DNA of 60,389 nucleotides. It comes from an uncultured Clostridia bacterium (GTDB lineage Bacteria > Bacillota > Clostridia > TANB77 > CAG-508). The DNA lies in contig CANRPI010000004.1 of NCBI GenBank assembly GCA_947632475.1, positions 1 to 60,389 on the forward strand. The letters are read 5' to 3'. How positions within the stretch are numbered: position 1 is the first letter of the stretch; every line of letters begins with the position of its first letter. Below, in pieces: positions 47,615 to 56,039 of the stretch. A program made the translations under genes and the position numbers. The notes beneath the pieces were generated by a model. The model worked only from the letters and a program-made list of their open reading frames with translations, did no database searches and was not told the DNA's origin.

Positions 47615-47691
47615 CGTGTTATAATAGTGTTGTAGTTAAAATTAAGCATAAATAATAATTTTATTTGTGTTATGAAAAAGGAGAGAAAAAA

Positions 47692-48078
47692 ATGAGTAAA
47701 ATACAAGCTGCAGGAATAACTAGAACAGGTTTTAATGCAGAAAGTGAATATAGGTTTTCTATAAGAGCTTTATTTCAAAATATTTTTGAAATGATAAAAG
47801 GAAATACACAAAAAGAAGATTTTGAAGGAAATAAAGATTTAGAAAGTGTAAAAGTAAGCAATGAAACAGCTAATGAATATGGAACTGATGAAGAAGTTTT
47901 AAAGACTTTACAAGCATCTTTGAAAAATATTAACAAATTGGAAAGAAATGTTACAGATTTTAAAGGCAAAAGTAAAAAAGAAACAATTGTTAAGAAAGAT
48001 GAATATAGAAGTAATAAAATAGTAAATAAGGATGAAAAAGTTAATAAAGAAGAAGTATCTGAAGAAATAGAAAAATGA
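47692..48078 (+). CDS. Hypothetical small charged protein
   Basis: A 128-residue soluble protein, start ATG after AAAGGAGAGAAAAAA. The N-terminal third (GITRTGFNAESEYRFSIRALFQNIF) is the most ordered part; the rest is a charged, low-complexity Lys/Glu coil. No family recognised. A -10-like TTATAATAG near 47619 precedes it and a terminator follows. Confidence 0.6.
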   Translation: MSKIQAAGITRTGFNAESEYRFSIRALFQNIFEMIKGNTQKEDFEGNKDLESVKVSNETANEYGTDEEVLKTLQASLKNINKLERNVTDFKGKSKKETIVKKDEYRSNKIVNKDEKVNKEEVSEEIEK

Positions 48079-48083
48079 AATAT

Positions 48084-48121
48084 AAAAAACTATTTACTTT
48101 AAATAGGTAAATAGTTTTTTT
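48084..48121 (+). terminator. Terminator after the small charged protein gene
   Basis: AAAAAACTATTTAC / GTAAATAGTTTTTT with a nine-base loop. Confidence 0.85.
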
Positions 48122-48134
48122 ATGAAAGTATGTA

Positions 48135-48167
48135 AAAAAGTCACACTTTAGTAGTGTGGCTTTTTTT
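48135..48167. terminator. Second terminator, next to tRNA-Met
   Basis: AAAAAGTCACAC / GTGTGGCTTTTTTT. It can also serve the minus-strand tRNA transcript. Confidence 0.75.
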
Positions 48168-48185
48168 GTAGAATATAATATTTAT

Positions 48186-48262
48186 TGGTAGCGAAGATGT
48201 GATTCGAACACATGACCCTTCGGGTATGAACCGAATGCTCTAGCCAACTGAGCTACTTCGCC
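48186..48262 (-). tRNA. tRNA-Met (CAU), elongator type
   Basis: A 77-base cloverleaf on the minus strand: acceptor GGCGAAG / CTTCGCT, D arm GCTCAGTTGGCTAGAGC, anticodon arm TTCGG-TTCATAC-CCGAA with CAT, T loop TTCGAAT, and an encoded CCA end. The G1-T72 pair and overall sequence match elongator Met rather than initiator. Confidence 0.93.
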
Positions 48263-48280
48263 ATATCAATAACAATACTT

Positions 48281-48309
48281 ATTATACTTTCATTTTTTAC
48301 ATTTGTCAA
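48281..48309 (-). promoter_or_regulatory. Sigma-A promoter of tRNA-Met
   Basis: Minus-strand TTGACA (48309-48304), 17-base spacer, TATAAT (48286-48281): perfect consensus. Confidence 0.85.
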
Positions 48310-48351
48310 GGAAAAAATTCAAGATTTTAAAATTTATGAATATATTAATGC

Positions 48352-48401
48352 TAATGGTAAGTCTAAATGGAAATGAGAGTTCACATTTATACTTACCATT
48401 A
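48352..48401. promoter_or_regulatory. Long inverted repeat upstream of agrB, candidate AgrA operator
   Basis: TAATGGTAAGTCTAAATG (48352-48369) and CATTTATACTTACCATTA (48384-48401) match in 17 of 18 positions as an inverted repeat with a 14-base spacer. The GGTAAGTnTA core recurs upstream of agrA. No T tract follows, so a terminator is less likely. The remaining DNA up to agrB (48402-48570) shows no gene and only a weak promoter. Confidence 0.5.
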
Positions 48402-48570
48402 ACATGTTTATGCATTAGATAAATATTTTTTTACAAAACATATAAAAAAAAATATGAAATACAAAAAGATAATTTTTCATAAACTAAAAATAGACTTTCA
48501 TAAAAGAATTGAACAAATGAAATAATACAATGATAAAATCACAGTAGCTTAACAAAAGCGGGGTGAGAAA

Positions 48571-49197
48571 ATGATAGATAAAATCTGTATGTTTCTAACC
48601 AATAAAATTAGACAAGAGATGCCTGAAATAGATGATGAAAGAGCAGAAGTAATAAATTATGGACTTCAAAATATAGTAGGAGAAATACCAAAAATTTTTA
48701 TAATGCTTATAGTTGCATATATATTGGGAATTTTTAAATTAGCTTTGTTTACATTTATAGCATTATTACCATATAAAGGGGCATCTGGCGGAGTACATTT
48801 AAAATCACATATAGGATGTATATTATTTACAACTGGTTTTTATTGTATAATTCCATTTGTATCTAAATTATTTGTTTTACCAGAATTAGCAAAATATATA
48901 ATAATTATAGGTATATGGATATTTGGCATGATAATGATAAAACTTTATGCTCCAGCTGATACAGAAAATGTACCAATATTGTCAATAAAAATTAGAAGGA
49001 AAAAGCAATTACTTTCATATTTTACATTTACATTAGCATTGTTAATAGCAATGTTTATAAATAATAGTACAATATGTAATATATTAATTTTAGCAAATTT
49101 TGTTCAAACTATAACAATTACGAAGTTGATATATAGATTAACTAATAATAAATATGGGTATGAAGTATATGGAAATACTTCAATACAATCAGTTTAA
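48571..49197 (+). CDS. agrB: AgrB-type autoinducer-processing membrane protease
   Basis: A 208-residue integral membrane cysteine protease that trims and cyclises the AgrD peptide. Family features are LPYKGASGGVHLKSHIGC with the catalytic His of GGVH and Cys of HIGC, five or six helices, and a Pro-rich APADTENVP loop. RBS GGGGTGAG. agrD follows 61 bases later. Confidence 0.93.
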   Translation: MIDKICMFLTNKIRQEMPEIDDERAEVINYGLQNIVGEIPKIFIMLIVAYILGIFKLALFTFIALLPYKGASGGVHLKSHIGCILFTTGFYCIIPFVSKLFVLPELAKYIIIIGIWIFGMIMIKLYAPADTENVPILSIKIRRKKQLLSYFTFTLALLIAMFINNSTICNILILANFVQTITITKLIYRLTNNKYGYEVYGNTSIQSV

Positions 49198-49258
49198 TAT
49201 AAAATATATTGCCGCGGATATATTCTATATTATAAAAAATACCAAGGAGGGGATTTTA

Positions 49259-49378
49259 ATGTTAAAATTCTTAGCAAAAACAGCAGAAAAATATGCAAAA
49301 GCAACAAATACAGCATGTGTATTTGTATGGGTATTTCATCAACCAAAAATGCCAGCATCAATGGTAAATAAAGACTAA
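49259..49378 (+). CDS. agrD: AgrD cyclic-peptide pheromone precursor
   Basis: A 39-residue precursor after a very strong AAGGAGGGG site. An amphipathic leader (MLKFLAKTAEKYAKATN) is followed by the pheromone core TACVFVWVF and the recognition tail HQPKMPASMVNKD. By analogy with clostridial AgrD, a thiolactone from the Cys to a residue about five positions on gives a mature peptide around ACVFVW. The exact ends are inferred. Confidence 0.9.
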   Translation: MLKFLAKTAEKYAKATNTACVFVWVFHQPKMPASMVNKD

Positions 49379-49452
49379 AAATAATTGGTAAAGATAGTAC
49401 GTAAACATTTCTTTACCAATATCCTATAACTTAAAAGTTATAAAATGCAATC

Positions 49453-49493
49453 CAAACCAAAAAGTAGCTGTTTAACAGCTACTTTTTGGTTTG
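49453..49493. terminator. Bidirectional terminator between agrBD and agrCA
   Basis: Perfect 18-bp stem CAAACCAAAAAGTAGCTG / CAGCTACTTTTTGGTTTG with TTTAA loop. A second stem ATTGGTAAAGA / TCTTTACCAAT precedes it at about 49383-49421. Confidence 0.9.
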
Positions 49494-50836
49494 ATAAAAG
49501 ATTTCTAATTGTTGAGAAAAATATTTTTCATTGGTTGTTGTATTTAAATGAACATTATTATATTTCTTTAATATTTTGTTTACTTCCCATAATCCAATAC
49601 CATTATGGTTTTCCTTACTAGAAATATTTAATTCAAATATTTTATTTGTATCAATATCTTTATCTTTATATGTATTTTTTATTAAAACTATTTGGCTAGA
49701 ATTTTTCATATCATTTCTAAATTCTATAAAAATTTCTTTTTCTTCACTCTCAGCAGCTGCCTCTATGGCATTATCTAGTAATATTCCTAAAATTCTAGCA
49801 AATTCATATATTTTCATATGTAATGTATTTAAATCTAGTAAAAAAGAAATATTTACTTTTATATTTTTTGATTCTGCTTCATAATATTTTTTAGTTAGTA
49901 AATTATAAATTCCATCATTATTTACTAAATCTGGATTTAATATGTATAAATTATTAACATGTTGGCAGTCTTCTTCTAGTTGTAAATAATATTTTTTAAG
50001 ACCGTCTATATCATTAGTTTGTATATATCCACCAATTGTAGTTATTATATTATCAAAATCATGTTTAAAGCCTCTAACATTATCATGTAAAATACGTAAA
50101 ATATTATTATATTCTTCTACACTTTCTAATTTTCTTGTAGTTAATGTTAGTTTCATTATTCTTGTTAAACTAAATAAACTAATAGAAAAGTAAGCTAATA
50201 AAGAAATAAAGCTTAAAAAGGTTATTATTATAGGTAGCTTATCTATATAATAAAGTATTTGAATCCCTGAATGATTAACATTAGTAATCCAAGAACTAAG
50301 TTTGAAAATATTATAAATTTATTTTTTGTATCTAAATCTTCTAATAGTTGTAATGAAAATTTTCGATTTTTTATGATAAATAGTATAATAGAAGCTATAA
50401 TATAGAATATTACAAAGTAAAAGAATCTATAAATCGGAATAGTAAGCAATTGTTCTGAAGTTATATTTAATATAGTTATATATGGATTTGACGCTAAAAT
50501 ACCTATTAATGCAAATATTACTACAGACATTATTACTGATATAATACTTTTTAAAAATGAAATTTTAAAATTATAATGGCATACAAGAATCATTATAGCA
50601 TAATTAAAAATTATGTTCATTGGAGCTGGAATAATGTAATTACATATAAAACCAACAATAGTAACTATACTAATATAAAGAAATTTTTTCATTTTAGTTG
50701 TTTTTATATTAAGTATAGATAAAAATAATAACATTATTAGAAAATTTTCAATTATACCAGCTGGTATCAATAATACATTCACTAATCCTTCATTTGGCGT
50801 ACTTATCGCCGTCCATAAATTATTCAAAATTTCCAT
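49479..50836 (-). pseudogene. agrC: agrC sensor kinase split by a -1-type frameshift near 50265
   Basis: Pheromone receptor kinase of the agr system. The N-terminal part (50836-50243) holds five or six helices and ends ...LIIQGFKYFII stop. The C-terminal part reads in another frame as QILYYIDKLPIIITFLSFISLLAYF (partial), then the kinase core with VRGFKHDFDN (phospho-His) and the ATP lobe LDNAIEAAAES and GIGLWEV. One missing base, most simply a G in the CAGGGATT run near 50265, would join them into about 450 residues, the normal AgrC length. No CGG is involved and the shift is in the opposite sense to the CGG sites. It may be true loss of receptor function, a phase-variable run or a read error. 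Confidence 0.8.
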
Positions 50837-51533
50837 AATTTTTCAATACCTCCATTAAATTTGATTTATATTTGGGACCAATATAGCAAGTAGAATCATC
50901 CTTAAAAGTAATAGTACCGCTAACAGGTTCAACCTCTTTAATATGATTAATATTAGCAATAAACGACTTATGACATCTAACATAATTATTAGGTAGTTTA
51001 TCCTGAAATTTATTAAAAGAACTATAAGTATCATAATCACGAGTATTAGTATGAAAAATTAATTTCATACCATCTCTTTTAATATAAGAAACTTCGGACT
51101 CATCAATAAGTGTATTTTTATTATCAATTTTCAAATACTTTTTAGGAGATGAATTAATATCATCAAAAAGTCTAACAACAGTTTCTTCCAATCTATCAGC
51201 GGTAATAGGTTTAGCAATATAATCAAAAGTTTTATATTTATAAGCAACCATAGCATATTCTAAATGACCAGTAGTAAATATAATATAAGAATTTTTATTC
51301 ATTTTTCTAATTTCTTCAGCTAGTTGCAGACCAGATTTATTAGACTTTAGATTAATATCAATAAGAACAACATCAACAATATTTTTAGACATATAAACTA
51401 AAATATCATCAGCATTATCAGACTTATAAGTAACAGTAGCTGCATAATTGTGCTTTGTAAAAATATTTTCTAGCAATTTTTCAAGTCTGTCTAAAATATT
51501 TATATTATCATCACAAATTACAAAATTTAACAT
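50820..51533 (-). CDS. agrA: AgrA-type LytTR response regulator
   Basis: A 237-residue regulator. The receiver domain has NFVICDDNINIL, phospho-Asp in DVVLIDINLK and Lys in IAKPITA; the LytTR DNA-binding domain has NYVRCHKSFIANINHIKEV. It overlaps the start of agrC by 17 bases, so both are translated from one minus-strand mRNA convergent with agrBD. GGAGG precedes ATG 51533. Confidence 0.93.
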   Translation of the reverse strand: MLNFVICDDNINILDRLEKLLENIFTKHNYAATVTYKSDNADDILVYMSKNIVDVVLIDINLKSNKSGLQLAEEIRKMNKNSYIIFTTGHLEYAMVAYKYKTFDYIAKPITADRLEETVVRLFDDINSSPKKYLKIDNKNTLIDESEVSYIKRDGMKLIFHTNTRDYDTYSSFNKFQDKLPNNYVRCHKSFIANINHIKEVEPVSGTITFKDDSTCYIGPKYKSNLMEVLKNYGNFE

Positions 51534-51610
51534 CTTTAACCTCCTTTTACCAATATTATAATAATATAATACATCAGTTTTCGAAAAATTAATTTAAATA
51601 AATAAAAAAT

Positions 51611-51645
51611 AAGGTAAGTGTAGTAAATATATAACAAATTACCTT
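51611..51645. promoter_or_regulatory. GGTAAGTGTA site upstream of agrA, candidate AgrA operator
   Basis: AAGGTAAGTGTA with a downstream TTACCTT partner. It shares the GGTAAGTnTA core with the inverted repeat before agrB. The agrA promoter has a TTATAAT near 51553 but no good -35 box, as expected for an activated promoter. The rest of 51534-51909 shows no gene. Confidence 0.4.
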
Positions 51646-51909
51646 AATTTTCCAGTTACATTTACAATATAATCTAAAAAACACACATTGTCAATAGAAA
51701 TTGAAAAATAATGACGTACAGTAAAACTGATAATATCAATATATTTGATTAATAAAATTAATGATAGCAGAACAAAAAATACTACATTAAATTCATGCTT
51801 GAATTAATAAAAATGGATTATTTTATTAACATATATTAATAAATATCTAATATATATAATATAAATAACAATTTTTATCATTAGGAATTAGAAAGGAATG
51901 TGAAAAAAT

Positions 51910-52725
51910 ATGAATATAACAAGAAAAAAGATAAGATATATAAATATTACAATTCTAGTAATAGCAATTATTTCTATAAGCATAATTAATGCAAACAAAA
52001 GCCAGCAGTCAGTAGAAACAAATGCATCTACTGTAAGCGATGAAAAAATAGGATGGGGAATAAAGAGAAATAATAATCATGAACAGCCAGATTTAGGTAG
52101 TAAAAATAGACAAATACTAGAAGAAAATGGCGGAATAGCAATGGGAAATAAAGATAAAAAAAATATATACTTAACATTTGATCAAGGATATGAAGCAGGA
52201 TATACACCAAGTATTTTAAAAACATTAAAAGAAAATGACATAAAAGCAGCATTTTTTATAACTGCACACTATGTAAATAGTCAGCCAGATTTAGTGAAAC
52301 AAATGATAGATGAAGGACATACGGTATCTAATCACACTATAAATCATAAAAGCTTGCCAGATTTAAGTAATGAAAAAATAAACAAAGAAATAATGGGATT
52401 ACATCAAGTAATATATGAAAAATTTGGATATGAAATGAAATACATAAGACCACCTATGGGAGAATTTAGTGAAAGAACATTACAATATATAAATACATTA
52501 GGATATAAAACAGTAATGTGGTCATTTGCATACGAAGATTGGAATGAAGACAAACAGCCAGATGAAGCATTAGCGAAAGAAAAAATAATATCAAACTTAC
52601 ACAATGGAGAAATAATGTTATTACATGGAAATTCAAAAACTAACACAAATATATTAGGAGATATAATAAAAGAAGCTAAAAATATGGGATATGAGTTTAA
52701 AACATTAGATGAATTTGAAAAATAA
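51910..52725 (+). CDS. pdaA: PdaA-type peptidoglycan N-acetylmuramic acid deacetylase
   Basis: A 271-residue exported NodB-fold enzyme with an N-terminal signal-anchor (~10-28), then YLTFDQGYEAGYT (motif 1, PdaA form), HTVSNHTINH (metal His pair), RPPMGEFS and IMLLHGNSK. It removes acetyl groups from muramic acid as a step to the muramic-delta-lactam of spore cortex. RBS AAAGGAATGTGAAAAAAT. Single gene followed by repeat locus C. Confidence 0.9.
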   Translation: MNITRKKIRYINITILVIAIISISIINANKSQQSVETNASTVSDEKIGWGIKRNNNHEQPDLGSKNRQILEENGGIAMGNKDKKNIYLTFDQGYEAGYTPSILKTLKENDIKAAFFITAHYVNSQPDLVKQMIDEGHTVSNHTINHKSLPDLSNEKINKEIMGLHQVIYEKFGYEMKYIRPPMGEFSERTLQYINTLGYKTVMWSFAYEDWNEDKQPDEALAKEKIISNLHNGEIMLLHGNSKTNTNILGDIIKEAKNMGYEFKTLDEFEK

Positions 52726-52728
52726 TGT

Positions 52729-52848
52729 GCTACTGGTGTGCAAAAGAAAAGTATTTCCATAGCGGAAAGGTGCACCATGGCACAAATGTACCATCAAGAA
52801 GTGTCACCATGGCACAAATGTACCATTAAGAAGTGTCACCATGGCAAA
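52729..52848 (-). repeat. Dispersed palindromic repeat, locus C (32-bp tandem)
   Basis: Two 32-base units CCATGGCACAAATGTACCAT plus CAAGAAGTGTCA or TAAGAAGTGTCA, then a third start CCATGGCAAAAGG that runs into the yqfC binding site. It is the reverse complement form of locus B. Confidence 0.8.
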
Positions 52849-52858
52849 AGGAGGAAAT

Positions 52859-53134
52859 ATGAAAAAAAGAAAATATAATAGGTTAGATAAAATTTTAGAA
52901 TTACCACAAGAAGTATGTTCAAATATTCCCAAAATTATAATTACAGGATTTGATGAAGTAGTTGTAGAGAATTTTAAAGGAATACTTGAGTATGAAGAAT
53001 TTTTTGTAAGAATAAGTACACATATTGGAACAGTAAGTATTAATGGATATGGATTAAATCTAGAGAATATGGACAACGATGATATAAAAGTAAAAGGAAA
53101 AATTGAAAGTTTAGATATTGAAAGGATGGAATAG
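52859..53134 (+). CDS. yqfC: Sporulation protein YqfC
   Basis: A 91-residue protein of the YqfC/YabP family: LELPQEVCSNIPKIIITGFDEVVVEN (partial), then GILEYEEFFVRI and GTVSINGYGLNLENM, typical for the family. The gene is usually sigma-E controlled and paired with yqfD. ATG 52859 is chosen, six bases after AAAGGAGG; the upstream ATG 52841 lies inside the palindromic repeat. Confidence 0.92.
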   Translation: MKKRKYNRLDKILELPQEVCSNIPKIIITGFDEVVVENFKGILEYEEFFVRISTHIGTVSINGYGLNLENMDNDDIKVKGKIESLDIERME

Positions 53135-53141
53135 TTAAGCT

Positions 53142-54326
53142 ATGTTTATAAAGATACTTTTAAGCTATTTTTTAGGGTATTTGAAAATATCTGTTGAAGG
53201 ATATTTTGTAGAGAGATTTATAAATATATGTAAAAATGAAAAAATAGCTATATGGAATTTAAAAAGAAGTAAAAGTATAAGTTTGCAAATAAATGTAGCT
53301 TTACAAGATTTTAAAAAAATATGTAAAATTGCAAAAAAAACTAAATGCAAAATAAAAGTAGAAAGCAAAAGGGGAGTTCCCTTTTTATTAAATAAATATA
53401 AGAAAAGAAAAGTTTTTTTAATATTGCTAATTTTAGTAATATTTTTCATAATGTTATCCTCAAATTTTGTATGGAATGTGGAAATTGACGTAGAAGAAGG
53501 CCAAGAATTGGAGAATATTTTAGAAGATATTGAGAATGCAGGACTAAAGGTTGGAAAATTAAAAAGTCAAGTAGACAAAAAAGAAATTATAAATGAAATT
53601 CGTTATAAAAGAGATGATATTGCATGGATGGGTATAGAATTAAAAGGTACAAATGCAATAGTTAGAATAGTAAAATCAACTGAAAAGCCAAACATAATAG
53701 ATGAAAATGAGTATTGCAATGTAGTTTCAGACAAAGTAGGCATAGTTACAAAAATAAGTGCACAAACAGGAACTGCAAATGTAAAAGCAGGAGATACTAT
53801 AAATATAGGAACAATTTTAATAAATGGTTGGATGGAAGGAAAATATACAGGAATAAGATATGTGCATGCAAAAGGTGAAATAGAAGCAAAAGTATGGCAC
53901 ACAAAAAATAAAAAAATTACATATAATACCATTCAAAGGCAAGAAACAGGCAACACTGAAAACAAATATGCAATAAAATTTAATAATTTTAAAATAAATT
54001 TTTATAAAACTATTTCAAAATTTAAAATTTATGATACAATAGAAACGGAAAATAAAATAAAAATATTTTCAAATTTTTATTTACCAATTTCACTAGTAAA
54101 AGTAACAAATAAAGAAATAAATGAAATAAAAAAAACATATAACATAGATGAAGCTAAAAATATAGGAATACAAGAATTAGAGCAACAATTAGAACAAGAA
54201 ATTCAAGACAAAGACAAAATTGTAAATAAAATAATAAACACATATGAACAAGAAGATGGAATTGACGTTTATGTAACATATGAAGTACTAGAAAGTATAG
54301 GGACTAATGAAAAAATTGTATATTGA
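53142..54326 (+). CDS. yqfD: Sporulation protein YqfD
   Basis: A 394-residue membrane protein with the family N-terminus (YLKISVEGYFVERFINIC), one central helix (~86-108) and an outer beta-rich region with DIAWMGIELKGTNAIVRI and VKAGDTINIGTILINGW. It is required for sporulation in Bacillus; molecular role unknown. Seven bases separate it from yqfC. Confidence 0.92.
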   Translation: MFIKILLSYFLGYLKISVEGYFVERFINICKNEKIAIWNLKRSKSISLQINVALQDFKKICKIAKKTKCKIKVESKRGVPFLLNKYKKRKVFLILLILVIFFIMLSSNFVWNVEIDVEEGQELENILEDIENAGLKVGKLKSQVDKKEIINEIRYKRDDIAWMGIELKGTNAIVRIVKSTEKPNIIDENEYCNVVSDKVGIVTKISAQTGTANVKAGDTINIGTILINGWMEGKYTGIRYVHAKGEIEAKVWHTKNKKITYNTIQRQETGNTENKYAIKFNNFKINFYKTISKFKIYDTIETENKIKIFSNFYLPISLVKVTNKEINEIKKTYNIDEAKNIGIQELEQQLEQEIQDKDKIVNKIINTYEQEDGIDVYVTYEVLESIGTNEKIVY

Positions 54327-54340
54327 AGGGAAGATGAAGA

Positions 54341-55555
54341 ATGGAAGAAAGAAGCCTTAGAATAACAGGAGCAGACAGAAACTTTTTTAACAAAATAACA
54401 AATACCTTAGGAAGACTTTTAATACCAACCAAAATAGGAATCAACAGCATGTTAATATCTATGAGAAGAAATAACATAATGAAAGCATATGAAAATTATT
54501 CACAAGACAGTCAAAACTATGATAAGCAGGAACTAGAAAAAAAATATGACCATAGTTATGAAATATACTTAGAAGCATTAGACAAATATGTAATGGATTC
54601 AATATATAAAAAAGTAAAAAATGGTACGGCATCAGAATTCGAAAAAAATGCATTATCAAAATATTATGAAGTAACAAGCTTAAAAGAAAATGAATACATA
54701 GAATATAAATACAGAAAACAAAAATATTTAATAGAATTAGATTATGAAGGAGTGCGCTTAAGCGGAAAAGAAAAATTACTAGAAAAATACAATAAATTTT
54801 ACATATCAAAAATGGATTCACTATATAAAGCAATACTAAAAAACTATTCAATAAAAGTAGCAGACACTACAAATGTATATGACTCTACAAAAGAATGGAT
54901 ATACACAAAAATATTTTATACATTAGAAGAATACATACAAAACATACTTTCATTAAAAATACAAGAAAACAATAATCAACCACAAAAAGAAGTAATAGCA
55001 GATTATGAAAAATATGAAACATACACAGTTGGAAAGTTAGACACAAGAGACAATATAGAAAAAAATATGATATTATTAGGAATAAGCAGAAAATTATTTA
55101 CACATAGTTTACCATTAATAGTTGCAGAGCAATGTTATGAAAAACTATTAAAAGATGCAAGGTCATTAGTACAAGACACAAAAATTGCAACCAAAAGGGA
55201 AAAAGCATATTCAATGTTAATTAACTTAATAGAAGACTATAATGTTAAATTACTATCTACAAAAGTATATTGGGAATCACCAAAAGAAAAAGAAAAATAC
55301 AAAAAATTCTGGGAAAAATACAAAAAAATATTAACCTTAAAAGAAAGCGATTTTATCGAATACGTAAAGGAAAAAGAAGTATTATTTATAAAAGATGACA
55401 TGAAAAAATTATCAAAAGGAAAAACAGATTATAGCAAATTATTAAAATACTACAAGAGAAAACTAGTAGATTTAGGAGCAATGAGGCAAATAAGTAATAG
55501 TTATATATCAGAAGGAAGATACATAAAAAAATCAAAGAGGGAACAAAATGTATGA
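54341..55555 (+). CDS. Unknown 404-residue protein in the usual phoH position
   Basis: A soluble, mostly helical, Lys/Glu/Tyr-rich protein. I see no signal peptide, membrane helix or known catalytic motif. Features are a basic head (MEERSLRITGADRNFFNKI), long charged helices and a basic tail. It lies between yqfD (14 bases before) and ybeY (overlap of eight bases), where most Firmicutes carry phoH. It is either a lineage-specific insertion or a replacement; no NTP-binding loop supports PhoH. Confidence 0.7.
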   Translation: MEERSLRITGADRNFFNKITNTLGRLLIPTKIGINSMLISMRRNNIMKAYENYSQDSQNYDKQELEKKYDHSYEIYLEALDKYVMDSIYKKVKNGTASEFEKNALSKYYEVTSLKENEYIEYKYRKQKYLIELDYEGVRLSGKEKLLEKYNKFYISKMDSLYKAILKNYSIKVADTTNVYDSTKEWIYTKIFYTLEEYIQNILSLKIQENNNQPQKEVIADYEKYETYTVGKLDTRDNIEKNMILLGISRKLFTHSLPLIVAEQCYEKLLKDARSLVQDTKIATKREKAYSMLINLIEDYNVKLLSTKVYWESPKEKEKYKKFWEKYKKILTLKESDFIEYVKEKEVLFIKDDMKKLSKGKTDYSKLLKYYKRKLVDLGAMRQISNSYISEGRYIKKSKREQNV

Positions 55556-56039
55556 AATAATATATAAAGATATAGAAGAAAACGAAAAATATGAAAATAC
55601 AATAAAAACAGTAATAAGAAAATGTTATGAAGAAGAAAAATTATTAAATTACAATTTAATAATAACAATCACATTAACAAATCCAGAAAATATACGTGAA
55701 ATTAACCAAAAATACAGAAATATAGATAAAGAAACAGATGTATTATCATTTCCAATGTTTGAAAAAGAAGAACTTACAAAAAAAATAAAGCAAAAAGAAT
55801 TTCAAAATGAAGACGTTCTAGGAGATTTAGTAATATCAATAAAAAGAGTTGAAGAACAAGCAAAAGAATATGGGCATAGCTTTGAAAGAGAATTAAGCTA
55901 CATGTTAGTACATGGATTTTATCATTTAATGGGATATGACCACATAGAAGAAAATGATAAAAAACAAATGAGAGAGAAAGAAGAAAAAATACTAACTGAG
56001 CTTAACATAAGGAGGAACAATGAAGCAAAAGAAAGTTAA
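55548..56039 (+). CDS. ybeY: Endoribonuclease YbeY
   Basis: A 163-residue metal-dependent RNase for 16S rRNA 3' maturation and ribosome quality control. The zinc-binding signature HGFYHLMGYDH is complete (three His), preceded by DVLSFPM and VLGDLVIS. Translationally coupled on both sides: overlaps of eight bases upstream and 20 bases downstream. Confidence 0.93.
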   Translation: MYEIIYKDIEENEKYENTIKTVIRKCYEEEKLLNYNLIITITLTNPENIREINQKYRNIDKETDVLSFPMFEKEELTKKIKQKEFQNEDVLGDLVISIKRVEEQAKEYGHSFERELSYMLVHGFYHLMGYDHIEENDKKQMREKEEKILTELNIRRNNEAKES

